Below are positions 17,888-28,316 of a stretch of DNA of 64,000 nt, piece by piece. Each line of letters begins with the position of its first letter. Position 1 is the stretch's first letter. The position numbers were made by a program, and so were the translations under genes. The notes under the pieces were generated by a model. The model saw nothing but the letters and a program-made list of their open reading frames with translations. It did not search any database and was not told the origin of the DNA. This DNA comes from JAZGGS01 sp963764825 (GTDB lineage Bacteria; Bacteroidota; Ignavibacteria; Ignavibacteriales; Ignavibacteriaceae): NCBI GenBank assembly GCA_963764825.1, contig CAVXUA010000007.1, positions 97,958 through 161,957 of the forward strand, given 5' to 3'.

Positions 17888-19408
17888 ATGACAAAACCCC
17901 GGCTGAACTTTTGGCAAATATGGAATATGAGTTTTGGATTTCTTGGAATTCAATTCGGCTTTGCTCTTCAGAATGCAAATGTTAGCAGAATTTTTGAAAC
18001 TCTGGGAGCTGATATTGATAAAATCCCGCTTCTTTGGATAGCTGCTCCTGTTACAGGATTAATCGTTCAACCCATAATAGGTTATATGAGTGATAAAACC
18101 TGGAATAAGCTTGGAAGAAGACGACCTTATTTTTTAGTTGGCGCAATACTCGCTTCTATCGCGATCATCTTTATGCCTAACTCCCCTGCTCTATGGGTTG
18201 CCGCCGGAATGCTTTGGATAATGGATGCTTCAATTAATATTTCTATGGAACCTTTCAGGGCATTTGTTGGAGATATGCTCCCATCGGAACAGCGAACCAA
18301 AGGTTTTGCAATGCAGAGTTTCTTCATAGGAATTGGCGCTGTAATCGCTTCCGCTCTTCCTTATATGATGACAAACTGGTTTGGAATTTCGAATGTAGCT
18401 TCCGAAGGTATAATTCCTGATTCAGTTAAGTATTCATTTTATATCGGTGGTGCAGTTTTTTTATTAGCAGTAGCTTATACTGTTTTCAGCACAAAAGAAT
18501 ATTCTCCCGAAGAATTAAAAAAGTTTAGCGAAGAAGAAGAAAAATCTTCAGAAAAAGTAAAAGAATTAAGATCTGCAAGACAATCTGTTTCTTCAAATAA
18601 GTTTATGCGTGATGGGATGATCTGGTTAATTGCGGGAATTGTAGTCACTCTCTTTCTTGCATTTGTTTTAAATGAAACCGATTACGGATTGTATGTACTT
18701 TTTGTGGGCTCCATCTTTTTTGGATTAATGCAATTAATTGCTGGAATGCTTACAAAAAATAATAAAACTGAAAATGGTTTTGTTGTAGTTCTTAATGATC
18801 TTTACAACATGCCAAAAACAATGAGGCAGTTATCGTACGTTCAATTCTTTTCATGGTTTGCACTTTTTGCAATGTGGATATACACAACACCTGCAGTAAC
18901 TCATCATATTTACGGAACATCTGATCCAACTTCTGCTCTATATAATGAAGGAGCAGATTGGGTTGGTGTTTTGATGGCTGTTTACAATGGATTCGCTGCC
19001 CTTATGGCTTTTGCTTTAGTTTGGATGGCTAAAAGAACAAGCCGTAAAACCGTGCATATGATTAGTTTATTTGCGGGGGGATTAGGACTTGCTTCATTCT
19101 ATGTTTTTAAAAATCCTGATATGCTTATTATTTCGGAGTTAGGAATTGGTTTAGCGTGGGCTTCTATACTTGCAATGCCTTATGCAATATTAGCAGGTTC
19201 TCTGCCACCGGAAAAGATGGGCGTTTACATGGGAATTTTCAATTTCTTTATTGTTATCCCACAAATTACAGCTGCAAGTATTTTAGGGTTTTTTACACGC
19301 ACAGTTTTTGGCAACGAAGCCATTTACACATTACTTCTTGGTGGTGCAGCAATGATAATTGCTGGTTTATTAGTGATGAAGGTTGATGATGTTGATGAGG
19401 TAAAATAA
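17888..19408 (+). CDS. MFS transporter, GPH/SLC45-like sugar carrier
   Basis: A 506-residue inner-membrane protein with 12 hydrophobic segments. The loop 2-3 signature G-Y-M-S-D-K-T-W-N-K-L-G-R-R-R-P-Y-F and the N-terminal F-W-Q-I-W-N-M-S-F-G-F-L-G-I-Q-F-G are those of the SLC45/GPH group, many of which import sucrose or maltose. A long charged central loop contains S-P-E-E-L-K-K-F-S-E-E-E. It follows a secreted amylase, and a second related carrier is encoded at 20770-22024, which supports maltose or maltodextrin uptake. Confidence 0.88.
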   Translation: MTKPRLNFWQIWNMSFGFLGIQFGFALQNANVSRIFETLGADIDKIPLLWIAAPVTGLIVQPIIGYMSDKTWNKLGRRRPYFLVGAILASIAIIFMPNSPALWVAAGMLWIMDASINISMEPFRAFVGDMLPSEQRTKGFAMQSFFIGIGAVIASALPYMMTNWFGISNVASEGIIPDSVKYSFYIGGAVFLLAVAYTVFSTKEYSPEELKKFSEEEEKSSEKVKELRSARQSVSSNKFMRDGMIWLIAGIVVTLFLAFVLNETDYGLYVLFVGSIFFGLMQLIAGMLTKNNKTENGFVVVLNDLYNMPKTMRQLSYVQFFSWFALFAMWIYTTPAVTHHIYGTSDPTSALYNEGADWVGVLMAVYNGFAALMAFALVWMAKRTSRKTVHMISLFAGGLGLASFYVFKNPDMLIISELGIGLAWASILAMPYAILAGSLPPEKMGVYMGIFNFFIVIPQITAASILGFFTRTVFGNEAIYTLLLGGAAMIIAGLLVMKVDDVDEVK

Positions 19409-19426
19409 AACGGTAATTAAATTTGA

Positions 19427-19867
19427 TTAAAACTTCGATTTTATTTTATTCCACAACCTGCTGCCAATCATTTTATCTGCATTAACAAGATATGGTTTTA
19501 ATAACATCCAAAATATCATTTTCTCCAGCCCAGTGTTTTCGTACAATTCTGGGATCAACTTCATTTATTAAATCATTTAAAATATAGGATGCCACCGCAA
19601 TATCATCCAGATAACCGATAGGTCCAACCAATCCTTCTGGAATTAAGATCAATTGGTGAGATAAAGTAGGCTATCGCCCCAACAAGTTTTATTTTTTTAC
19701 TTGCAGGAACATTCTTTATCAATGGAAAGTTTGCAAAGAAGATGAAAAATATCCGGCGCAAATAAAATGTAATCGCTCCACTTGTTATCTTTATCAAGAT
19801 TTTTACTCACCCATTGCTTTACTTCATTTCTTAACTTTTGATAGAAATCTAATTGTTTTTTATCCAT
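19427..19867 (-). CDS. DUF1232 (YkvA-like) protein, three frameshifts
   Basis: Reading across three one-base shifts gives a protein of about 146 residues. Parts: M-D-K-K-Q-L-D-F-Y-Q-K-L-R-N-E-V, then N-V-P-A-S-K-K-I-K-L-V-G-A-I-A-Y-F-I-S-P-I-D-L-I-P-E-G. Next come G-Y-L-D-D-I-A-V-A-S-Y-I-L and a basic end (G-S-R-L-W-N-K-I-K-S-K-F). The Y-F-I-S-P-I-D-L-I-P and D-D motifs define the DUF1232 membrane-associated family; function unknown. The indels lie near 19700, 19640 and 19490. It ends convergent to the preceding transporter gene. Confidence 0.75.
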
Positions 19868-19887
19868 ATCATATTACTCTATAATTT

Positions 19888-20740
19888 TTATCCGGAGTTA
19901 ATACTTAATAATATTATTGCAATAATACCAGTTGTTAGTGCTGCAATTCCCGCTTTGTTTAACTTTTCCTTCCAAAGAGTATAGGCTCCAATGGCTGTTA
20001 AAATAATTATTCCAATATTAATTGCCGGATAAACGAAGATAGCCGGAAGATTTGTAAGTGCAGCAAGTAAAAATATTGTGCTGAAAACATTTGGTACACC
20101 CAAACCAATTCCGGTTAAGAATGTTTTTTTATCAATTTTTATTTTTTTAAAAAAAATAAATAATACTGAATAAATAAATGCAAAAAGGAAAATAGTAAAT
20201 ACAAAAAACGACTCTTCAGATTCTGGTTTTGTGTTCTTAAAAATTTTCATACTAAAATCATTTATCCCAATAGCAATTAACACGAACAGCAGCAATAAAT
20301 AATTTCGTTTATTAGCTGATGAATTATTTTGTCTTAATAATGAGAAATAAAAGAAGACAAATGTAATACCTGTAAATAAAAAACCAATTAGTTTTAAAGT
20401 AGGATGGTTGTTCATCAAAAATAATAATTGAAAATATAATTGGAATTATAACCGATAACCGAGAGCTAATCGTTGCAAGTGCTGTACCAGCAATTGCTAC
20501 AGCTTTAGCAAAAGCAAAAAAGGAAGCCACAAACAAAAATCCCAACAACGCTCCAAAAATCAATGTTTCAAAAGAGTGAGAGGAATCTTTTAACAGCATT
20601 AAAATTAAACCAATAACACTTGCAGTTAAATAATTTCCTGCAAGCAGCACAATTGGGTTACCTTGCTTTGTATCGCTGTGTTTTAAAATTAATGCAATGC
20701 TTGTTGAGCAAAGAATTGTTAATAAAAGAGGAAGCATCAA
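19888..20740 (-). CDS. EamA/DMT-type membrane transporter (frameshifted)
   Basis: Two halves in different frames join near 20400 into about 284 residues with roughly nine or ten membrane helices. The first half has L-T-I-L-C-S-T-S-I-A-L-I-L-K-H-S and I-S-S-R-L-S-V-I-I-P-I-I-F-S-I-I-I-F-D-E, the usual EamA repeat ending. The second has L-P-A-I-F-V-Y-P-A-I-N-I-G-I-I-I-L-T-A and W-K-E-K-L-N. Family members export metabolites; the substrate cannot be told. It lies between a DUF1232 gene and an MFS gene on the same strand. Confidence 0.75.
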
Positions 20741-20769
20741 TTAACTTAGATAAAATTCTATAACAACTA

Positions 20770-22024
20770 CTAAATTTGTTTAGTTATTTGCTTACTATCT
20801 TTAACAAATATCCAGAGCAATGCAGAAATCGCCAGGGTAACTCCGCTTATAATAAAAATTAAACTTTTATCTGCTGCTTCCAGAATGAAATAACCCAGCA
20901 CTAAACTTACTATCAATTGCGGAAGAACAACAGAAAGATTGAAAATTCCCATAAAAAATCCCATTCTGCTTTCATCTACTTTTTCAGACATTATTGCAAA
21001 TGGTAAACTTACAATAGCTGCCCATCCAATTCCAACAACTGCCATAAGGATGTACATTGCAAATGGGGATTGACCAATGGCGACAATACCAAAATAACCA
21101 ACTGCCATAATTGCAACACAGGAAAGATGAGTTTTGACTCTTCCAATCTTTTCAGTTATTGGTTCTAATACAAATGCAGGAAGAATAAATCCGACTGCAT
21201 TTAAAACCAAAAACGAAATGGCTATTATCTGTCCAGTTTCTGTTTCAGTTGCAGGATTCATTTTTTGCTGGATGTAGGCAATTATATATACGAACATTGT
21301 TTGTACGCCAATCCAGGAAAATCCGTGAGCAAAATAGATTCTTAATAATTGTCCCCACTGTGTAACTTTACTTTTTTCAATTTGATCTTCGGTTTTTTCT
21401 TCTGATGTGAGATCTTTACTTTCTTCAATGAAGAATGGTGGAATAATTGAAAATAATAAAACTAAAATTGCACCGAAATAAATCAAAAAGTAATTTCCTA
21501 TTATCGCACCAATTGCATAAGCCATCACACCAAAAAAACCTGAAATGGTTTGCATCCATGTATATCCCTTTGTTCTGGGAATACCATCCGGTGTAACATC
21601 TGCAATAATAGAACGGGTTGGATTAAAACTGATGTTAATTGCAAGATCAAGCGTAAGTGCAACTGCTATGGCTACAGCCATAAGACTGCCTATGCCAAGA
21701 AAATCATCTATTTTATCAATGTTCGGTAGTGCAATAATCATCAGTGCTGCGAGTACGCCTCCAATGAGAATAAACGGTTTTCTCCGCCCTCCCCAAAACC
21801 AAACTTTATCACTTATCAAGCCAATTATTACTTGTCCGAATATTCCTGCAATCGGTCCTGCAGCCCAAACAATTCCTATCTCGTGAATGTTCAAACCATA
21901 TTTGGTATTTAGTATCCAGCTTAAGTACAGCAATCTGAATTGAAAGTGCAAAACCCATTGCAGTTGCAGGCAAACTGAGTAATGCATAAAATGGTTTGGT
22001 TAGTTTTTTTTGAATTTCGAGCAT
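20770..22024 (-). CDS. MFS sugar transporter (GPH/SLC45-like), frameshifted near the N-terminus
   Basis: About 418 residues when the N-terminal 35 residues (M-L-E-I-Q-K-K-L-T-K-P-F-Y-A-L, G-F-A-L-S-I-Q-I-A) are joined across one shift near 21920 to the main frame. The L2-3 motif G-L-I-S-D-K-V-W-F-W-G-G-R-R-K-P-F resembles that of the carrier at 17888, and A-I-N-I-S-F-N-P-T-R-S follows. Twelve helices overall. It lies directly downstream of a GH13 gene on the same strand, so uptake of oligosaccharides from starch is likely. Confidence 0.85.
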
Positions 22025-22155
22025 GAAACTTTCCTTATAATAATTTATTTATAATGGAACGTTATTAAACTGATTTAAACAGATCTGTGCCGATCCGTAT
22101 AATCAGTTAGATCTGTGTCCTATTTTTCGCTAATAAAAATATCAGAGTTAAAACT

Positions 22156-24001
22156 TCATCTGATAAAAATTTCATCGGAACCTAAATCAACTGCTTCTCG
22201 GTTTTTAAGTTTTTTAATCTCATTGCTTCAGGTAAAAACATTTTTATCTGTGGATAGCTGAATATGAATATCTTTTTCTCCGGTATTTAATATTATTAAT
22301 ACTTGTTCATCATCATAAGTTTTGATAATTACATATAAATCTCCACCACTGATAAATATGTCTTATCTTCCCCTTAGATAATACCGGATATTTTTCCTAA
22401 GATTTAACAACTTTGTTACATAATCAAATATTTCATTTTCCTGTTTAGTTCTTTCTTCATTTTACAAATCGCGTTTCTGATTATCCCCTATAAATCCACC
22501 AGGAAATGGTTTTCTTAGTTCACCGTGATTTTATTCCACCTTTAATTCCAATTTCAGTTCCATAGAAAATTACAGGAATGCCTCTTGTAAATAAAACAAG
22601 GTTTAATGCAATTTTTAATTTATCAATATTACCATCAGCTATATACATTGCTCTTTCAATATCGTGGTTATCCATAAATACTAATAGATTATCAGGATTG
22701 TCATAAACAATATCCTGTGCAAGAGTTTCATAAACTTGATAAATATCTTTTTCACCATTTAAATAAGATCGAATTGCATCAGCCATTGCAAAATCAGTAA
22801 CAGCAGGAAGATTTGAATCAAAATCAAGTTTCCTAACAGGTGAATTGTATTGATAACCAGAAATTATCGAAGGCATCACCTTTCCATATTTCACCAACAA
22901 TATTAAAGTTAGGATACTCAGTTAAAATTGCTTCAGCCCATTCGGATAAATATTTTTGATCGTTGTAAGGATAAGTATCTTCTCTAATTCCATCTAAACC
23001 TGAGTACTCGATCCACCATAAGTGTGTTTTGTATTAAATATTTTTTTAAAATGCGGGTTTCTTTGATTCAGATCTGGCATATAATTCTGAAACCAGCCTT
23101 CTGTTGTAGACTTGACGATTGTGCTATCACCATGAATATCAAGAAACGCCATTTTATCATGAATAGCAGGAATATGATTTTCAGGAGTTCCATTAAACCA
23201 ATCATCAAAAGGTAAATTATTGACCCAATAATGATTAATCCCAACATGATTGCTGACATGATCAAGAATTATTTTTAATCCATGTTTATGTGCTTCATCA
23301 ACTAATCTCTTATAAAGTTCATTGCTTCCAAGACGTGGATCAATTTTATAAAGATCTGTTGCAGCATAACCGTGATAGCTCATCCACATATTATTTTCAA
23401 GCATTGGAGTCATCCACAATGCTGTGACACCAAGATCGCTTAGGTAATCAAGCTTCGAAATAATACCTTCAATATCTCCACCATGTCTTCCATCCAGATC
23501 AGAAGATGTAAACTCATCCAGTGAATCACCGATTGTATTATTTTCAAGGTTACCATCACAGAAACGATCAGCAAAGATTAAGTAAATAACATCTTCATTT
23601 GAAAATCCATTGTGATCTTCAGGCGCCAATTTGCGATTTAGGATTGGATAATTATATCTAACAATTTCATTTCCCTTGCGAAAAATTAATTCAAAATCTC
23701 CATCAGGAAGATCATTTGGAATTTCAATATCGACAAAAAGGTAGTTTTTGTTTTCAATAGAATGCGTTTTAATCACATTATTTTTTTGGTAGGAAGTAGA
23801 TACACTTACATCATCTAAATTTTCACCATAGACCATCAATTGGACTGTATTCCATTTCATTCCCGCCCACCAGTTTGGTGGTTCAATTTTATTTATAGAA
23901 AAATCCTGTGGGGAAGAAATGGGAAAGTAGAACAAAACGAAAACGGTAATGGGAACAAAATTTTTAATCCTACTTACGTTGGAAATTTTTCTTTTAATCA
24001 T
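22156..24001 (-). CDS. Secreted GH13 neopullulanase/SusA-like enzyme (multiple frameshifts)
   Basis: About 615 residues after joining frames. An N-terminal signal helix and a cyclomaltodextrinase-type N-domain (I-E-P-P-N-W-W-A-G-M-K-W) lead to the barrel: I-Y-L-I-F-A-D-R-F, D-G-R-H-G-G-D-I-E-G-I and I-L-D-H-V-S-N-H. The nucleophile Asp lies in D-G-I-R-E-D-T-Y-P-Y, the acid Glu in I-V-G-E-I-W and the third Asp in F-M-D-N-H-D-I-E-R. Breaks occur near 22995, 22890, 22530, 22455 and 22365. The C-terminal domain (V-L-I-I-L-N-T-G-E-K) ends at 22156. It degrades maltodextrins or pullulan, probably in the periplasm or at the surface, with the neighbouring carriers. Confidence 0.87.
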
Positions 24002-24008
24002 TTTTCAA

Positions 24009-24167
24009 TTAAAAAATTGCATAAATAAAAGGTGCCAGGGCAGAACCCTGTGTAAGAATTATTAACCCTCCAAGTAAAATTAAAAATAATAAGATAGGCG
24101 CCAGCCACCATTTTTTTCTTACTTTAAGAAAGTCCCATAATTCTGATAAAATAGAAAGTTTACTCAT
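24009..24167 (-). CDS. DUF5989 small membrane protein
   Basis: A 52-residue protein: M-S-K-L-S-I-L-S-E-L-W-D-F-L-K-V-R-K-K-W-W, then one hydrophobic helix and the end G-S-A-L-A-P-F-I-Y-A-I-F. The R-K-K-W-W and Q-G-S-A-L-A-P-F-I-Y motifs are those of DUF5989, which typically follows SxtJ-like and carbamoyltransferase genes, as here. Function unknown. It has an 11-base gap to the SxtJ-like gene and almost touches the end of the previous minus-strand gene's promoter region. Confidence 0.85.
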   Translation of the reverse strand: MSKLSILSELWDFLKVRKKWWLAPILLFLILLGGLIILTQGSALAPFIYAIF

Positions 24168-24178
24168 AATTGCCTTCG

Positions 24179-24596
24179 TTAAAATTGTCGTTCATAATCT
24201 ATCTGTTCAGTTATTTTTTTCTCTCTTATTTCCCAATAGGACTGAGAAGCCTTATCGATTTTTCTATTCAGGAAGTCCTTCCCTATCAATTTTAAGAAAA
24301 ACCCAATTGGTGTAATTATAACATAATATAATATAAATAAAATTACCCTGGACATAAACCACCCGAGGATTATAGCCATAGTCATCCACAATTTATTTAA
24401 CAGGTTTTAAAAGGTTTGGAAGTATAATTCCAAAAAGTAGTAGCAGAATGCTAATTATACCAAAGTAAATAAACGAATCCTTCTCCAATAAGTAAAGTGC
24501 AGCACTGATGAGTAAAATAACAATTCCAACAGTTACACCGAATTTGCGAAGATCGGTTTTTTCTTCTTTTATATTTTTGATTTCTTCTTTTAACAT
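24179..24596 (-). CDS. SxtJ-family membrane protein (one frameshift)
   Basis: Two frames join at about 24392. Removing one A in the A-run restores P-N-L-L-K-P-V-N-K-L-W-M-T-M-A-I-I-L-G-W, and gives about 138 residues. Two N-terminal helices follow K-F-G-V-T-V-G-I-V-I-L-L-I. A third long helix is V-I-L-F-I-L-Y-Y-V-I-I-T-P-I-G-F-F-L-K-L-I-G-K-D. The end, S-Y-W-E-I-R-E-K, is typical. SxtJ-like proteins accompany carbamoyltransferases in saxitoxin and exopolysaccharide-type clusters; their action is unproven. Confidence 0.8.
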
Positions 24597-24605
24597 AATT
24601 TTTCT

Positions 24606-26438
24606 TTAATCCAGCTCAAATTCCTTTTTCCAATCAGTATCTTTTTCTAATGACATCTGATGTTTCTTATCAAATATATAGTTCCCCATTACTAAATAAT
24701 CCATGTCGGTTCTCATAAAACATTTGTAGGCATCTTCCGGAGTGCAAACAATCGGCTCACCTCTAACATTAAAAGAAGTGTTTATTATTACAGCGTATCC
24801 TGAATCTTCTTCAAACTTTTTTATGAGTTTATGATATAAAGGATTAGTATCACTGTGCACCGTTTGCAGCCGCGCAGAATAATCAACATGAGTAATTGCC
24901 GGAATATCAGAGCGTTGAACGTTTAATTTTTCGATACCAAACAGTTTGCTTTCTTCATCACTCATTTTTTTTCTTCTTTTTTCATTCACGTCTGCCACAA
25001 GGAGCATGTACGGACTACCTGTATCAATATTAAAATATTCCGAAACTTTTTCCCTAAGAACTGATGGTGCAAACGGTCTGAAACTTTCCCTGAATTTTAT
25101 TTTAAGGTTCATATTTGATTGCATATTCGATGAGCGTGCATCACCAATTATAGTTCGAGAACCCAATGCTCTGGGGCCAAATTCCATTCTACCCTGAAAC
25201 CAACCGATCACTTTTTCATTTGAAATTAGTTCTGAAACCTTTTTAATCAGTTCATCTTCACTGAACTCATCGGCTTTATAATTGGCATCTTCAATAAACT
25301 TTTTCAATTCCGCATTTGAAAACTCGGGTCCCAGGTATGATCCTTTTTGCGAATCACTTATCTCGTTTGCGGTTCTGTTATTTCCCAGGTAACCATACCA
25401 GGCAGAAAGTGCTGCACCAAGTGCGCCGCCGGCATCTCCCGCTGCCGGCTGAATCCATATATTTTCAAATGGGCCTTCCTTCAGCAATCTTCCGTTAGCA
25501 ACACAATTTAAGGCTACTCCCCCGGCTAAGGTTAAATTCTTTAAGCCCGTTTCCTTATAAACATGATTACCCATCTTCAAAACAATTTCTTCAGTTACTT
25601 CCTGCAATGATCGTGCAAGATCCATTTCTCTTTGTGTTAATTTGCTCTCCGGTTTTCTTTGTGGTCCTCCAAATAGTTTATCGAACTTTTTATTCGTCAT
25701 CGTCAGGCCAGCACAGTAATTAAAGTAATCCATGTTCATTCTAAATGAACCATCATCTTTTACATCAATTAAATTATCATAGATAAGTTTTTTGTATTTT
25801 GGCTCACCATAAGGAGCGAGCCCCATAACTTTATACTCACCGGAATTTACTTTAAACCCAGTATAATAAGTAAACGCTGAATATAGCAAGCCAAGAGAAT
25901 GTGGAAATTTTATTTCTGCTTGCAGCTCAATCTTATTGCCTATCCCAAAACCAAAACTTGTTGTAGTCCACTCACCCACACCATCCATTGTTAGAATAGC
26001 TGCCTCATTATGTGGAGAGGGATAAAAAGCAGATGCAGCATGCGACTCGTGATGCTCGGGAAAGATTATTTTACCATCGTAGTTCATATTTTTGCTAATG
26101 AGCTCTTTCATCCAAATTTTTTCTTTTATCCAGAGCGGCATTGCTTTCAGAAATGATTTAATCCCGATGGGAGCATAAGTAAGATATGTTTCGAGTATTC
26201 TTTCAAATTTAAGGAAGGGCTTATCGTAAAATGCAACTATTTCAAGGTCATCACTGGTAATCTTTGCATAATCCAAACAAAAATTTATGGCTTGCTGGGG
26301 AAACCGAAAATCATGTTTCTTCCTGCTAAATCTTTCTTCTTGAGCCGCAGCAATAATATCGCCGTCCTTAATCAGGCAGGCAGCGCTGTCGTGGTAAAAA
26401 GCAGAGATACCAAGAATGTATTTATTATTTTCTTTCAA
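24606..26438 (-). CDS. Carbamoyltransferase (NodU/CmcH family)
   Basis: About 610 residues. The N-terminal kinase-like half opens Y-I-L-G-I-S-A-F-Y-H-D-S-A-A-C-L-I, followed by A-A-Q-E-E-R-F-S-R-K-K-H and the conserved H-H-E-S-H-A-A-S-A-F-Y-P-S. M-D-G-V-G-E-W and G-L-A-P-Y-G-E-P-K-Y follow. The YrdC-like C-terminal half has G-R-M-E-F-G-P-R-A-L-G-S-R-T-I-I-G-D-A and N-T-S-F-N-V-R-G-E-P-I-V. Transfers carbamoyl groups from carbamoyl phosphate to hydroxyls, here probably of a glycan. I prefer the TTG at 26438 because the family motif starts 8 residues later. The frame is open to a TTG at 26510 but then overlaps the parvulin gene. Confidence 0.92.
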   Translation of the reverse strand: MKENNKYILGISAFYHDSAACLIKDGDIIAAAQEERFSRKKHDFRFPQQAINFCLDYAKITSDDLEIVAFYDKPFLKFERILETYLTYAPIGIKSFLKAMPLWIKEKIWMKELISKNMNYDGKIIFPEHHESHAASAFYPSPHNEAAILTMDGVGEWTTTSFGFGIGNKIELQAEIKFPHSLGLLYSAFTYYTGFKVNSGEYKVMGLAPYGEPKYKKLIYDNLIDVKDDGSFRMNMDYFNYCAGLTMTNKKFDKLFGGPQRKPESKLTQREMDLARSLQEVTEEIVLKMGNHVYKETGLKNLTLAGGVALNCVANGRLLKEGPFENIWIQPAAGDAGGALGAALSAWYGYLGNNRTANEISDSQKGSYLGPEFSNAELKKFIEDANYKADEFSEDELIKKVSELISNEKVIGWFQGRMEFGPRALGSRTIIGDARSSNMQSNMNLKIKFRESFRPFAPSVLREKVSEYFNIDTGSPYMLLVADVNEKRRKKMSDEESKLFGIEKLNVQRSDIPAITHVDYSARLQTVHSDTNPLYHKLIKKFEEDSGYAVIINTSFNVRGEPIVCTPEDAYKCFMRTDMDYLVMGNYIFDKKHQMSLEKDTDWKKEFELD

Positions 26439-26467
26439 TGTACTGTGTAGCAATAAATCATTTAAGG

Positions 26468-28018
26468 TTATGGTATTCGGGGCTCTTGTTCTAGCCAGGA
26501 TCTTACCCAATTGTAATTTGGAATCGTCATTGGTACTGCAAGTAATCTTCCTCCAAATCCAAAATAACGATAAAATACTGTTGTTGTGTTAGTGACTTCC
26601 AAATTATCGAGCAATTTATGATTAACCTCCACAGAGTACTTAATTGCCAGCTCAACTGTTTTATCTGTTATCAATTCGTTAAACTTCTTTTGCTTAAGTT
26701 CAAATTTCAATTTTTCCATTACTTCAACAGAATCTGATATTGTTGCAATTTCTTTTTTCTTTGATTGGAAATGAATTAATAACTCATCATCAGTAACTTG
26801 AATATTATCAAGCATCCTATTTCTTGAAGCATTGCTTAAATAGTATGATCTCCACATATTCAATTGCTGCTGTACATCTGTAGAAAATTGTAATCCCCTG
26901 CGATAACCTTCCCGTGATAATAATTTATGTTCAATATAACTCTTAACAAGTAAATTTAATTTATTCATAATCATATTGTTCTCTATTGTATCAACACCAA
27001 AGCTTTCAAATGCAAAATACTGGATAAATTCTTTTAGTATTACCGGTTGATCATCCAATTCAATAAATAATTCGTTAAGAGATTCAGCGCCAAGATCATT
27101 TTCTATTCTGTACAAATCATTAGGTTTCAGAAAAATCTCTTTTCCATCAGGAATATTCTCATTTTGTTTTCTATCAAATAAGGAATTTATTACTTCTTCA
27201 CCAAACTTTTGAAATAAGACACCATTTGTTTCAGCATTTATATCAGAGAAAAACTGTTCATAGAATTCTTTGTAGATACTGTCAGTAACTGTTGTGTGGG
27301 CAATCTTTAAAACTTTCTTATGTTCCGCATCAGCTTGTTCAGAATTCATCAGAATGTTCTGTCCTATTTTCACTAGTTTAAAAATATACCATCCATTCGG
27401 TGCTTTTGCCGGCTTGGTATATTGCCCTATATTCAGACGATAAAGCATATCCTCAACTTCTTTATCCATTTGCCCGTAGCCCACGTAATAGGGTTCTGTC
27501 TGCAAAGAACTCTCAGGGCGAAGTGTTAGAAGAGAATCGAAAGAGGCAGTATATTATTTAATTGATTATAAAGAGAATCAATCTCATGCTTGGGTTGATG
27601 AAAAAAGATAATTCACCTGGAGAATCTGTGAATTTCTTCTGAATGCTTCTGTTAAATATTCATCTGATAAATTAACTTTGCTAAGAATTTCCTCTTTGTA
27701 CAACGCATCCCGCACATACATTTCCTCATATACTTTGTAAGTATATTTTAGCAGATCAGATGTGCCAAGCCCCAGCTCATTTGCCTCAAGTGCCCAAAGT
27801 TTTTCTGAAATGATGGAATACAATACTTCTTTCTTTAAAGATTTTTCCATTCCTTTTATGCCAGCAGTAACTTGCGGTGTCAACTCATATCTTGCTAAAA
27901 ATTCCTGTTCTGTAATTTCATTATTTCCAACCTTTGCAATAACTTCTTCACTAATAATTTGCGGTAATGTTGTAACTGGGAAAAGAAGCAGTATTAAAAA
28001 AATAATAGATTTTTGCAT
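26468..28018 (-). CDS. Parvulin-type peptidyl-prolyl isomerase, SurA/PpiC-like (frameshifted)
   Basis: About 515 residues once two frames are joined between 27505 and 27590. The start has a signal peptide (L-I-L-L-L-F-P-V-T-T-L-P-Q) and a SurA-like helical region (V-G-N-N-E-I-T-E-Q-E-F-L-A-R-Y). The parvulin core is recognisable: S-F-D-S-L-L-T-L-R, Y-V-G-Y-G-Q-M-D, Y-T-K-P-A-K-A-P-N-G-W-Y-I-F-K-L. A long helical C-terminus ends R-S-W-L-E-Q-E-P-R-I-P. A periplasmic folding factor, next to glycan-modifying genes. The C-terminus overlaps the longest possible carbamoyltransferase start. Confidence 0.78.
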
Positions 28019-28316
28019 TATTATAAGTTCTTAATAAATAATTTTAGCGGTTGGGTTGACCTGGCAATTTCGATAAATATTATAAGTTTTTTAATCAAAC
28101 AATAAAGTTAGAGTGTTAAGATAGTAATAAACGTTGAAATTAATTCTGTAAAAAATACTACTAGGCTGAGCAAAGTTTCGTGTTTATTAATTATAATGTT
28201 TTTTTCATCACCCTGCTTAATTTAGCTCAAATATTTTTTATTTTTTCATACATCATTGTCAAAAAAATATTTGGTTTAATGTAGCTATATTAATAGTAAT
28301 CAACAAAGGATCTTAT
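28019..28316. other. Divergent promoter region, parvulin to SGNH genes
   Basis: About 300 AT-rich bases between divergent genes. I see no hairpin or recurring motif. AAAGGA at 28305-28310 sits 6 bases before the TTG start of the first SGNH gene. Confidence 0.5.
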
